This document shows positions 17,271 to 24,532 of a DNA stretch of 64,000 bases, one piece after another; positions within the stretch are counted from its first letter, which is position 1; each line of letters begins with the position of its first letter. This DNA is from Candidatus Kurthia intestinigallinarum (GTDB lineage Bacteria; Bacillota; Bacilli; Bacillales_A; Planococcaceae). A program made the position numbers and the translations under genes. The stretch covers positions 1-64,000 of the forward strand of contig NZ_JTFC01000008.1 of assembly GCF_003991225.1 (NCBI RefSeq), in the 5' to 3' direction. The notes below the pieces were generated by a model. It was not told where the DNA came from, did not search any database, and saw only the letters and a program-made list of their open reading frames with translations.

Positions 17271-17585
17271 AAATGAACATTTTATGTTCCCCTTTTATCA
17301 GTTGCTGGTCATGATACATGCGTACATCGGTAGGCTGGTAAAGCATTTCATATGGATCACAAGCAGGCGTTGCAACAGCGTAAGCCAAAGCTTGGGCCGA
17401 GCTCGATATGTGTATGATGATGTACGTATAGATTTAATGCAAAACTAATGTGCCATACTGGTAAGCGATTATGAAAAGCCACTTCTGACATGGGAGAAAT
17501 GGCATACAAATTCATCTCTGTTAAGCATGCAAGCAAGTCATTTTTTGTAAAAGCTTAGCAGTATGTTTAAATAACTCATCTCTCT
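17269..17585 (-). pseudogene. Decayed protein-coding gene, family not recognised
   Basis: On the minus strand three short frames join into one continuous protein-like sequence if two frameshifts are allowed. The first reads DELFKHTAKLLQK. The second reads NDLLACLTEMNLYAISP, continues through SEVAFHNRLPVWHISF and ends near HHHTHIELG. The third reads ALAYAVATPACDPYEM and ends at HKMFI before TAA at 17269-17271. The composition is that of real coding DNA and unlike the AT-rich spacers nearby. I do not recognise the family. It ends in the terminator shared with the TPR gene. No start codon with a ribosome site is evident, so the 5' part is probably lost. Confidence 0.5.
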
Positions 17586-17679
17586 GAAAAAACCTAGTAC
17601 CTTTTCTTATTTTTTCAAACTACTTTCAAGCGTTGACGTAATGAAAAAAGGGAATAGACAATAAAAAGGAGGTCTTTGG

Positions 17680-18084
17680 ATGTTAGTTGATATGGAGTTA
17701 GAAGTAATGGAGCCAGATACGGATTTGAATGGGCATATGAATCATGTGCAATATATTTATTATTTAGAGCAGGCGCGTCACACATGGTATAAGGGCATTG
17801 GCATGCCGGTAAAAAAATTAATTGAAGAAGACCGTATTGGGACAGTGGTTGTGCATTTAGAAACGGATTTTAAAAAAGAGGCGCGGCTTGGTGATAAGCT
17901 AATTATTCATACAACATTAGCCCATGTAGGAACAAAAAGTTTCACATTACAGCAGGAAATCATTAATGAACAGAAAGAAACAATCGCAGAAGCTTCTATT
18001 ATAAGTGTTATGTTTGATTTATCTGCTCGAAAAGCGATTCCGGTTTGTCAGGAAATTCGTGATGCACAAAAATCGAGTAATTAA
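17680..18084 (+). CDS. Acyl-CoA thioesterase-like hot-dog protein (4HBT family)
   Basis: 134 residues, a single hot-dog domain. The segment DTDLNGHMNHVQYIYYLEQAR matches the 4-hydroxybenzoyl-CoA/acyl-CoA thioesterase signature (D-x-N/D-GHxNHxxY), which carries the catalytic Asp/Glu region. ATG at 17680 has a perfect AAAGGAGG at 17665-17672. Known role of the family: hydrolysis of acyl-CoA thioesters; the acyl chain cannot be told. Stand-alone gene. Confidence 0.85.
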   Translation: MLVDMELEVMEPDTDLNGHMNHVQYIYYLEQARHTWYKGIGMPVKKLIEEDRIGTVVVHLETDFKKEARLGDKLIIHTTLAHVGTKSFTLQQEIINEQKETIAEASIISVMFDLSARKAIPVCQEIRDAQKSSN

Positions 18085-18096
18085 TAAGTTCGTATG

Positions 18097-18124
18097 AAAG
18101 AAGAAAGATGATTTCTTCTTTTTT
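18097..18124 (+). terminator. Intrinsic terminator behind the thioesterase gene
   Basis: AAAGAAGAAA (18097-18106) and TTTCTTCTTT (18112-18121) pair exactly around GATGA, followed by T. Confidence 0.7.
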
Positions 18125-18237
18125 ATTTTGTGCAAATACATAGAAAAAAACTTTTTAAAAAAAATTTGTACTTTTTTGTAACGAAATGAAAACTCAAGGT
18201 ATTAATACTATGAACGAACCAAGAAGGGAGGTCGCTG

Positions 18238-18729
18238 ATGAATAAAATTGAAGAATATTATGTGGATTTGCAACCGCAAGTCGAAGCTTTTTTCTACGCT
18301 AAAACGGCTAATCGAATGCTGACACAGGATTTATGCCAAGACACATTTTATGAAGCATGTAAAAGTGTCGATACATTTTCTGGGGCAAGCACATTAAAAA
18401 CATGGATTTTTTCGATAGCGAATAACTTATTAAAAAAATATTATCGAAAAAACCATTATGAAAACGATTTGCTAGGTATGTTATCAGCGCTCCCAGAACA
18501 AGAGGTGCCATCAACCGAACATTTAATTGAAGTGCAAGAAGATATGAAGCATTTTTTATATGTATTGTCGAAATTAAAAAAAGATGAGCAAGAACTCGTT
18601 TTACTACGGACATATGGTGAGCTAAGTTTTGCGGAAGTAGGCGAAATGCTTGGCAAGAGCGAAAACTATGCGCGTGTGACGTTTCATCGACTGAAGCGCA
18701 AGTTACAACAAGAAATGGAGGACATGTAA
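18238..18729 (+). CDS. ECF-type RNA polymerase sigma factor
   Basis: 163 residues with the two ECF domains: region 2 (AKTANRMLTQDLCQDTFYEACKSV, TLKTWIFSIANNLLKKYYR) and region 4 (LKKDEQELVLLRTYGELSFAEVGEMLGKSENYARVTFHRLKRKL). ATG at 18238 follows AAGGGAGG. It overlaps the next gene, its zinc-finger anti-sigma, by one base. A TGTAAC box at 18177-18182 upstream of TATT could be an autoregulated ECF promoter, but I could not define the -10. Together the three genes form a membrane-stress-type operon. Confidence 0.92.
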   Translation: MNKIEEYYVDLQPQVEAFFYAKTANRMLTQDLCQDTFYEACKSVDTFSGASTLKTWIFSIANNLLKKYYRKNHYENDLLGMLSALPEQEVPSTEHLIEVQEDMKHFLYVLSKLKKDEQELVLLRTYGELSFAEVGEMLGKSENYARVTFHRLKRKLQQEMEDM

Positions 18730-19277
18730 TGAAAGAATGTCAAATTGTCGAAGACTTATTACCCTCATATGAGGAAGATTTATTACAGCCCGATTCAAAA
18801 GCATTTGTCGACGAGCATTTAAAGCATTGTGAGAAATGTCGAAAACTCGTAGCTGATATGGGGAAACCACTTCCAGCCTTTGAAGTGAAGCGTGATGTAA
18901 GGAAACTTCAAAAAACAATTAAAAAATCAAGCTTCATGCAAATGCTGCTCATTGTCTTAATGGCAGCGGGTGCGGCGTATAGCGCATATGGAGCTGAAGA
19001 GGGTCTTTATTTTATCTTAATTTATCCGCTGCTAGGTGCGCTACTATACGGATTTTATGGCAAGATGCGCATACCACTTGTGATAGCAACGATTACAACG
19101 ACAATCTTTGTGGCACTTATTCCGGCATTAGAGATGCCGACAATGTATGATACGTTGCAAGAATTTATCGGATTATTTATATACGTTCCAATTTTGTTAT
19201 TATTCTTTATGATTGGCTTTTTACTAACAAAATGTTGGAACATGATGACAGGGAGAGAGAAATATGAAAAAAAATAA
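18729..19277 (+). CDS. Zinc-finger anti-sigma factor with membrane helices
   Basis: 182 residues. N-terminal zinc-binding anti-sigma domain with the HLKHCEKC signature (HxxxCxxC). The C-terminal half has about four hydrophobic segments, so it is an integral membrane protein holding the sigma factor at the membrane. Start ATG overlaps the sigma stop (TAATG), indicating translational coupling. It overlaps the next gene by 14 bp. The inducing signal is unknown. Confidence 0.88.
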   Translation: MKECQIVEDLLPSYEEDLLQPDSKAFVDEHLKHCEKCRKLVADMGKPLPAFEVKRDVRKLQKTIKKSSFMQMLLIVLMAAGAAYSAYGAEEGLYFILIYPLLGALLYGFYGKMRIPLVIATITTTIFVALIPALEMPTMYDTLQEFIGLFIYVPILLLFFMIGFLLTKCWNMMTGREKYEKK

Positions 19278-19938
19278 AATGATTGGTGCAATTGGCTTTA
19301 TCGTCATTGTCGCCGCATTACTAATCGCTTACTTTTCAGCGAATGGCAATCCCATTGCGAAACAAAAAGCAAAAGATGTCGTGAAAAATTATTTAGAAAT
19401 GACATACTCAAACGCGAAAGATATGGAAATTGTGAAGGCGGGCCACAACTGGTATATGGACACCTATTCTTTTGAAGTAGAATTTAAAGATGGTTACGGT
19501 AATACAGAAACATTTATTGTTGATACAGTAGGTGATCGTCCATATGAAATTAATTATGATACGCGTTTTTCTAAATTAGAGGATACAAAAAAAAGTGAGC
19601 TATTTACAGAGCAAGCAACAAAAGAATTAAGAAAACAGTTGGAGGCAGAAAATGTGCCACTTGTAACGAAGGATTATGCCGCAGACGAACTTTTAATTAT
19701 TAATGTTGATAAAAAAAATACAGATAAAACATGGTCTCCAAATGTGAAAGCATTTGGCCCTGTAGGTGGGAACATCATATTAGATAACCATTTATCAAAA
19801 GAACAGTTTTTAGCTGAAGCAAAAAAAATCCAAGTGGTGTTAAATAATATGGGTGTGACATACGATAAAATAAATGTTTCAACAAATAATTACGATTATT
19901 ATGTGACACCAAAGAAAATCGAAGACATTGCATATTAA
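19264..19938 (+). CDS. Membrane-anchored extracytoplasmic protein of the sigma operon (YfjL-like)
   Basis: 224 residues: one N-terminal membrane helix (IGAIGFIVIVAALLIAYFS) followed by a soluble, probably extracytoplasmic part with YSFEVEFKDGYGNTETFIVD and a C-terminal DYYVTPKK segment. Resembles the YfjL family as I remember it. It overlaps the anti-sigma gene and is the last gene before a terminator, so it may sense or be controlled by the pathway. No enzymatic motif is seen. Confidence 0.7.
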   Translation: MKKNKMIGAIGFIVIVAALLIAYFSANGNPIAKQKAKDVVKNYLEMTYSNAKDMEIVKAGHNWYMDTYSFEVEFKDGYGNTETFIVDTVGDRPYEINYDTRFSKLEDTKKSELFTEQATKELRKQLEAENVPLVTKDYAADELLIINVDKKNTDKTWSPNVKAFGPVGGNIILDNHLSKEQFLAEAKKIQVVLNNMGVTYDKINVSTNNYDYYVTPKKIEDIAY

Positions 19939-19944
19939 TGAAGG

Positions 19945-19979
19945 CCTAGAAGAGCAGATTTGCTTCTTCTAGGTTTTTT
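19945..19979 (+). terminator. Intrinsic terminator of the sigma-factor operon
   Basis: CCTAGAAGA and TCTTCTAGG pair around an 11-nt loop, followed by six T. Confidence 0.85.
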
Positions 19980-20031
19980 ATGTGTGAAAACTGTATTTTA
20001 GTGGAACTATAATGATAAGGAGGGGATGCCG

Positions 20032-20469
20032 ATGCATCAGGATCAATTAATTGTCAAAGAAGCGTTAGCTGGAAAGTCAGCCAAGGAAATTAAAAAAGTA
20101 TTAAAAGATGAAAAAATTAATATGAAGGCAAAAGAAATTGTTGCAAGTCTTTCCACATATGGTTTTGTGTATGATGAAGAGGAAGGAAAATGGGTACAGG
20201 TGATGCCACTCCATCCATTCACAGATGACGAAGTGAAAAAATTAAAAGAACTTGCGACGGTGGAGTCGCAGGGGAAATTAAAACAAACACTTACGAAGGA
20301 TATTACAGATGCAGCGGCAGCTCTATCATCAGAGGAACGGAAAAGTAAGACATTTTATATTGACCAGGGCATGGCACAGCAGGCAAAAGAGTTTGCGGAA
20401 GAAAAGGGTATAAAACTTGCTGAATTTGTTGAGATTGCTTTATTAGATGCTATGGAAAAATATCGATAA
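20032..20469 (+). CDS. Unknown protein with ribbon-helix-helix-like C-terminus
   Basis: 145 residues. ATG at 20032 is chosen because AAGGAGGGG at 20017-20025 touches the upstream ATG (20026) but is well spaced from this one. The N-terminal part is Lys-rich and helical (AKEIKKVLKDEKINMKAKEIVASL). The last 40 residues (KTFYIDQGMAQQAKEFAEEKG, then KLAEFVEIALLDAMEKYR) have the strand-helix-helix pattern of small RHH DNA-binding domains. DNA binding is only inferred. No partner gene adjacent. Confidence 0.6.
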   Translation: MHQDQLIVKEALAGKSAKEIKKVLKDEKINMKAKEIVASLSTYGFVYDEEEGKWVQVMPLHPFTDDEVKKLKELATVESQGKLKQTLTKDITDAAAALSSEERKSKTFYIDQGMAQQAKEFAEEKGIKLAEFVEIALLDAMEKYR

Positions 20470-20484
20470 ACGAAAATGATTCAG

Positions 20485-20515
20485 AAATCGCACTAGTAAA
20501 AGGTGCGATTTTTTT
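20485..20515 (+). terminator. Intrinsic terminator
   Basis: AAATCGCAC (20485-20493) and GTGCGATTT (20503-20511) pair exactly, followed by T to 20515. Confidence 0.85.
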
Positions 20516-20579
20516 GATGGGTTATTTTGGGTTATTTTTAAAACAATTGATGTGTTTTTGATAATATAAGTGAAAAATA

Positions 20580-20633
20580 TTGAAAAAAATATCATTTTTT
20601 ATATAATTGACTAGTCAACAATTGATGCATCAA
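20580..20633 (+). promoter_or_regulatory. Promoter and tandem palindromic operators of the MarR-nitroreductase operon
   Basis: TTGAAA (20580-20585), 16-bp spacer, TATAAT (20602-20607). Directly behind the -10 lie two perfect 12-bp palindromes, TTGACTAGTCAA (20607-20618) and TTGATGCATCAA (20622-20633), separated by three bases. Both start TTGA and end TCAA, so they are likely two sites for the MarR protein encoded downstream, placed to block initiation. Confidence 0.75.
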
Positions 20634-20652
20634 TAATAAAGGAGTTTTTGTC

Positions 20653-21093
20653 ATGAGTCAGGAAGAGATGAAGCAAGTATTAATGGAAATAAAGGGCATT
20701 GAACGTCAAGTGACGCAATGCTTTGAGAAATCAACGCATATGAGCTTGACGCGCTATGAAATGCTGCAACAACTCTATCATAATGGGCGCATGGTACAAA
20801 GCGACTTACGTGATGTACTGAAAATCGACCAAGCTGCTGTTACAAGGCACTTGAAAGTATTAGAGCAAGAAAACCTTGTGAAACGTGAACGAAACGCTGA
20901 CAATAACCGGGAAGTGTTCGTAGAGTTAAGCTCACAAGGACAACAGCGCCTGAGTGGCTGTTCATGCAACCGTACGCAGTTTTTTGATGAATTGTATGCA
21001 GGGTTTTCAGAAGCGGAATTTTCACAACTGCAACATTTTGTGAAGCGACTTAATCAAAATGTAATAAATATGAAAGAAGGATTAACACAATGA
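20653..21093 (+). CDS. MarR-family transcriptional regulator
   Basis: 146 residues with a winged helix (MVQSDLRDVLKIDQAAVTRHLKVLEQENLVKRERNADNNREVFVELSSQG). One CxC pair (SGCSCN) late in the protein could be redox-sensitive. ATG follows AAAGGAG. It overlaps the nitroreductase gene by four bases (ATGA). By context it represses its own operon through the palindromes upstream. The arrangement recalls B. subtilis ydgJ-ydgI. Confidence 0.88.
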   Translation: MSQEEMKQVLMEIKGIERQVTQCFEKSTHMSLTRYEMLQQLYHNGRMVQSDLRDVLKIDQAAVTRHLKVLEQENLVKRERNADNNREVFVELSSQGQQRLSGCSCNRTQFFDELYAGFSEAEFSQLQHFVKRLNQNVINMKEGLTQ

Positions 21094-21716
21094 TCTCTAC
21101 ACAAACTGAACTTCAACGAATTATGAATGACCGTAAATCGGTACGTAAATATAAAGAGGGTGTCACAATTCCTCAAGAAAAGTTAATGGAATTAGTACGA
21201 CTTGCAACAACTGCTCCATCATCAAGCAATATGCAACCTTGGCGTTTCCTAATTATCCAAGATGAAGAAGCGAAAAAAGAATTATTACCAATCGCATTCA
21301 ATCAAGAACAAATCGTACAATCATCTGCAACAATTGCTGTATTAGGTGATTTGAAAATGTATGAAAATGCACAAGCAATTTATGATGCAAACGTGGAACA
21401 AGGTTTTATGACACGTGAAATTGCGGACAATATGATTAAAAACTCTGTAAACTTATATGCTGGTTTACCAGAGGAAGCATTGAAAAATGTGATTCAATTT
21501 GATGCTGGTTTAATCTCAATGCAAATCATGTTATTAGCAAAAGAAATGGGTTATGACACCGTACCAATGGGTGGCTTTAACAAACAACAATTTGCAGAGC
21601 ACTTCAATCTTCCAGAGAATGAATTCCCTGTATTATTAATTTCTATTGGTGAAGCGGCAGCGCCAGCATATGGGTCTTCACGTATTCCTGCTGAACAATT
21701 AACGCGCTTTATCTAA
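21090..21716 (+). CDS. Nitroreductase-family flavoprotein
   Basis: 208 residues. The FMN-binding signatures RKSVRKYKEG near the N-terminus, APSSSNMQPWRF and MGGFNKQQF are visible. The family uses FMN and NAD(P)H to reduce nitro compounds, quinones or similar electrophiles. YdgI is the closest B. subtilis-type comparison. Translation is coupled to the MarR gene, so the substrate, or a product of the same stress, is probably the MarR ligand. Confidence 0.88.
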   Translation: MISTQTELQRIMNDRKSVRKYKEGVTIPQEKLMELVRLATTAPSSSNMQPWRFLIIQDEEAKKELLPIAFNQEQIVQSSATIAVLGDLKMYENAQAIYDANVEQGFMTREIADNMIKNSVNLYAGLPEEALKNVIQFDAGLISMQIMLLAKEMGYDTVPMGGFNKQQFAEHFNLPENEFPVLLISIGEAAAPAYGSSRIPAEQLTRFI

Positions 21717-21729
21717 ATTATCGGAAGCA

Positions 21730-21757
21730 AAAGGCCGCCATTGTGCGGTCTTTTTTT
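21730..21757 (+). terminator. Intrinsic terminator of the MarR-nitroreductase operon
   Basis: AAAGGCCGC and GCGGTCTTT pair (one G-T) around CATTGT, with a seven-T run. Confidence 0.85.
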
Positions 21758-22103
21758 ATCGTACATAATTTTTTTTGGCATTATTTTTAGGCATGAAAAA
21801 ATTTTTTATGCAAATAGGCTAAAAATAAATACAGATTTTCAGTATAAAGAGTTGAATTATCTTTTTGTCTTTTACTCATTTAGATATGATGAATAGGAAA
21901 AATTAGATTAAATTGTATAATATATCATGTAATCGTATGTTTATAACTTTTGATAAGCTATTTATTGCTATTTGACAGTGGCATTTTTTTAGGATAATTT
22001 CAATAAGGTTAACCAAAAAACATACTGATTTACTATTATGAAACTACATATCCTAGGCAATAGTGCTGTAATAAATTTAAAGCTATACGGAGGCCCAACA
22101 TTT
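21758..22103. other. AT-rich leader before the LysM gene, nothing recognised
   Basis: I searched this spacer for a structured leader because LysM genes can sit behind c-di-AMP riboswitches. I did not find the conserved blocks of that or any other riboswitch I know. No ORF on either strand. Confidence 0.45.
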
Positions 22104-22541
22104 ATGAAAAAAGAATTAGCAGTGACACTGTCTTCGGCTGTATTTTTTGCACCGATGACAGCTCTTGCTGATACTTATAAAGTGGAATTTGGTGATAATT
22201 TGTGGAACATTTCTAAAACACGAAATAAAGATTTCAATGAAGTATTGAAACTTAATAATCAAATAAACAATAAAGATTTAATTTACAAAAATCAATTAAT
22301 CCAATTGCCACCGACAACTATCAAAAAGGCAACAAAAACGTACAAAGTCGTTGTTGCTGATAATTTGTGGTTAATTGCACAAAAGAAACAAGTTGATTTC
22401 GCTGCATTACTAAAAGCAAATCCACAAATAAAAAATAAAAATCTTATTTATCCGGGGCAAGAAATTAATTTGCCAGCAACCTTTACAGATGTGAAAGAAC
22501 GAACGAAAGCAACAAAAGCGTTAGATGGAGCAAACGCATGA
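22104..22541 (+). CDS. Secreted LysM protein, truncated by an in-frame stop
   Basis: 145 residues from ATG at 22104 (CGGAGG at 22088-22093). Signal peptide MKKELAVTLSSAVFFAPMTALA with cleavage likely before DTYKV. Two LysM modules follow (YKVEFGDNLWNISK and YKVVVADNLWLIAQKK), which bind peptidoglycan. The TGA at 22539-22541 ends the frame, but the same frame then continues with a Lys/Ala-rich linker and a third LysM module, so this is the front of a broken gene. It may still yield a two-LysM protein. Confidence 0.7.
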   Translation: MKKELAVTLSSAVFFAPMTALADTYKVEFGDNLWNISKTRNKDFNEVLKLNNQINNKDLIYKNQLIQLPPTTIKKATKTYKVVVADNLWLIAQKKQVDFAALLKANPQIKNKNLIYPGQEINLPATFTDVKERTKATKALDGANA

Positions 22542-22815
22542 ACGAATAAAAAGGAAGCAACGAAAAACTTGCCATCGGATGTAGCAACGAACAAAAAGCA
22601 ACCAGCGAAAAAGAAAACAACCAAAGTTTTGGCAGGTGCTACGCTATGGAGCATTGCGAAGGATAATCATGTTAGTGTGCCTGAACTAGTGAAGGCAAAT
22701 CCGCAAATAAAAGATAAGAATCTCGGATGAAACGTCGGAAGCGGCAACGTATGATATCATTGCTTATGATAAAAAATTAGGTACGACAAAGGCAACAACA
22801 GTAAAAGCACAATAA
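22104..22815 (+). pseudogene. Complete extent of the broken three-LysM gene
   Basis: After the TGA at 22539-22541 the original frame is open again for about 64 codons and encodes a linker and a third LysM module (TLWSIAKDNHVSVPELVKAN, then KDKNL). It then hits TGA at about 22728. Reading on with a one-base shift gives SDETSEAATYDIIAYDKK and ends at TAA 22813-22815, directly before a terminator. So at least one nonsense change and one frameshift, probably with a small deletion where the IYPGQ of LysM 3 should be, have inactivated the 3' half. Confidence 0.75.
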
Positions 22816-22817
22816 AG

Positions 22818-22856
22818 AAAAAGGAGAAAGCGCTAAACTCGCGCTTTCTCCTTTTT
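22818..22856. terminator. Bidirectional terminator, identical twin of the one at 24487-24525
   Basis: Exact 16-bp arms AAAAAGGAGAAAGCGC and GCGCTTTCTCCTTTTT around TAAACTC. With A- and T-runs on both sides it serves the LysM gene (+) and the TetR gene (-). Confidence 0.9.
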
Positions 22857-22861
22857 CTACT

Positions 22862-23449
22862 TTAAGGCACTCGTTTAATGAATGGCCCATTAAGTGAAAT
22901 TTCGATTAATGTTTTAGCCATTTGCCCTGGCTCCGTCGCATAATTGGTTTTTATCCACCAACGAATGCATTCTAAATAAGCGCCTACCACATATGAATTA
23001 ATTAAGTTTTCATCTACATCAATAAGATATGGACGTGTGGCAGAAAGATGCAACCCATTTTTTACATAGTCTCTTAAAATTCTTTGAATACCATTACTTA
23101 GTAATGCATCTGCTTTATAAATTAATAATGTTTCATAAGCTTTTTGATTTTTTTGTATATGTTCAAATAAAAGCGTCAAATTAATATAGCGTTCTTCTAC
23201 AGGCATTTGCTCTAAAGGCTTTGTATTTTGAATCGTTAATGCATGCTCTAGTTCATTTAAAAGTTTAGCAATCAAGTCTTCACGTAAATCTTGTATGTCC
23301 TTATATGATTTGTAAAAAGTAGGACGTGTAATTTCAGCTTTTTTACAAAGTTGCTGAATACTTAATTGGTCATAGCCTTCAATCAATAATGCTAGGTAGG
23401 CCTCTTGTAATTTTTCTTTTGAACGTACTTGTCTTGGATCTAATTTCAT
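22862..23449 (-). CDS. TetR-family transcriptional regulator
   Basis: 195 residues from ATG at 23449 (AGGTGATG just upstream; in-frame GTG/ATG at 23458 and 23455 overlap that site). N-terminal helix-turn-helix LSIQQLCKKAEITRPTFYKSYKD; C-terminal ligand domain typical of TetR regulators of dehydrogenase or efflux genes. It is divergent from the SDR gene, and a palindrome lies on the SDR promoter, so it most likely represses that gene. Confidence 0.88.
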   Translation of the reverse strand: MKLDPRQVRSKEKLQEAYLALLIEGYDQLSIQQLCKKAEITRPTFYKSYKDIQDLREDLIAKLLNELEHALTIQNTKPLEQMPVEERYINLTLLFEHIQKNQKAYETLLIYKADALLSNGIQRILRDYVKNGLHLSATRPYLIDVDENLINSYVVGAYLECIRWWIKTNYATEPGQMAKTLIEISLNGPFIKRVP

Positions 23450-23574
23450 TTTCATCACCTATTAGTTATAGTAGCATGAAACGATTGTTTAGATGCATTA
23501 AAGTGCTGCTTAGCTGTCATCAAATGAATAGCCATCACTTTATTTCCTTTAAAATCTCTCCTTTATAGCAAACT

Positions 23575-23606
23575 TAGTTTACAAAGTGTAAATTAGTTTA
23601 TATAAT
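23575..23606 (+). promoter_or_regulatory. SDR promoter with overlapping TetR operator
   Basis: -35 TTTACA (23578-23583), 17-bp spacer, -10 TATAAT (23601-23606). An inverted repeat TAGTTTACA-AAG-TGTAAATTA (23575-23595, one mismatch) covers the -35 and half of the spacer, as expected for a TetR repressor site. Confidence 0.72.
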
Positions 23607-23673
23607 AATCTAGCAAAGCAGTATTATTTTTGTAAGAAAAAACGCTTTGTAATAAAAATTGAGGTGTTTAACT

Positions 23674-24483
23674 ATGAATCGTTTAGAAAACAAAGTAGCT
23701 ATCGTAACAGGTGCTGCTTCTGGCATGGGTGAAGCAACAGTAAAATTATTCGCCGCACAAGGTGCTAAGGTAGTCGCTGCGGATATTAATGTTGCAGGAT
23801 TAGAGCGCGTGGTGAATGAAGTACAAGCAGCTGGTGGAGAAATTATCGCTAAACAAGTGGATATTGGCAATGAGGAAATGATCAAAGATATGATTCAAAC
23901 AGCTGTTGACACGTACGGACATATTGATATTTTAATGAATAATGCCGCACGCCTCGATTTCCATCATGATGTTAATGTAAAGGATATGGATATCTTTGAA
24001 TGGGACGAAACGATGCGCTACAATTTAAAATCTGTCATGTTAGGTATAAAATATGTGCTACCAGTCATGTTAGAAAATGGCGGTGGGTCAATTATTAATA
24101 CAGCATCAATGGGTGGACAAGTTGGGGAAATGACGAAATCAGCATATGCGGCCGCTAAAGCAGGCGTTATTTCATTAACACGTTCAACAGCGGTTCAATT
24201 TGGCAAGCAAGGCGTTCGTTGTAATGCCATTGCACCTGGAATGGTTTTACCAAAGGAGCGTATTGAAAATGCTCCTGAAGGTTTAGCAGCATTAATTGAT
24301 ATTTATAAAGATGTTAAATTACTAGACCGTATTGGAGATCCAATGGACATCGCTAACTTAGCATTATTCTTAGCAAGCGATGAATCTTCTTTTATTACAG
24401 GACAAGTCATCAATTCTGATGGTGGCATGCTTGTACAAAACCCAACGGTCAGTGCTATAAAAAATGCAAATCTAGCTTGGTAA
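23674..24483 (+). CDS. Short-chain dehydrogenase/reductase
   Basis: 269 residues. ATG at 23674 (GAGGTG at 23661-23666). Rossmann motif TGAASGMG for NAD(P), NNAA, the catalytic Ser (NTASMGG) and Tyr/Lys (AYAAAKAG), and a C-terminal SDGGMLVQ. Asp38-type acidic residue after the second strand (VVAADIN) suggests NAD(H). Substrate unknown. Divergent TetR regulator; a terminator follows directly. Confidence 0.9.
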   Translation: MNRLENKVAIVTGAASGMGEATVKLFAAQGAKVVAADINVAGLERVVNEVQAAGGEIIAKQVDIGNEEMIKDMIQTAVDTYGHIDILMNNAARLDFHHDVNVKDMDIFEWDETMRYNLKSVMLGIKYVLPVMLENGGGSIINTASMGGQVGEMTKSAYAAAKAGVISLTRSTAVQFGKQGVRCNAIAPGMVLPKERIENAPEGLAALIDIYKDVKLLDRIGDPMDIANLALFLASDESSFITGQVINSDGGMLVQNPTVSAIKNANLAW

Positions 24484-24486
24484 TAC

Positions 24487-24525
24487 AAAAAGGAGAAAGC
24501 GCTAAACTCGCGCTTTCTCCTTTTT
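24487..24525. terminator. Bidirectional terminator, identical twin of the one at 22818-22856
   Basis: Same 16-bp arms and same TAAACTC loop as the copy 1.67 kb upstream. It serves the SDR gene (+) and metE (-). Confidence 0.9.
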
Positions 24526-24532
24526 TAGTCGT

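Noticed and set aside
21758-22103. Possible c-di-AMP or c-di-GMP riboswitch before the LysM gene
   Set aside because: The conserved blocks of these classes are absent; only AT-rich sequence is seen.
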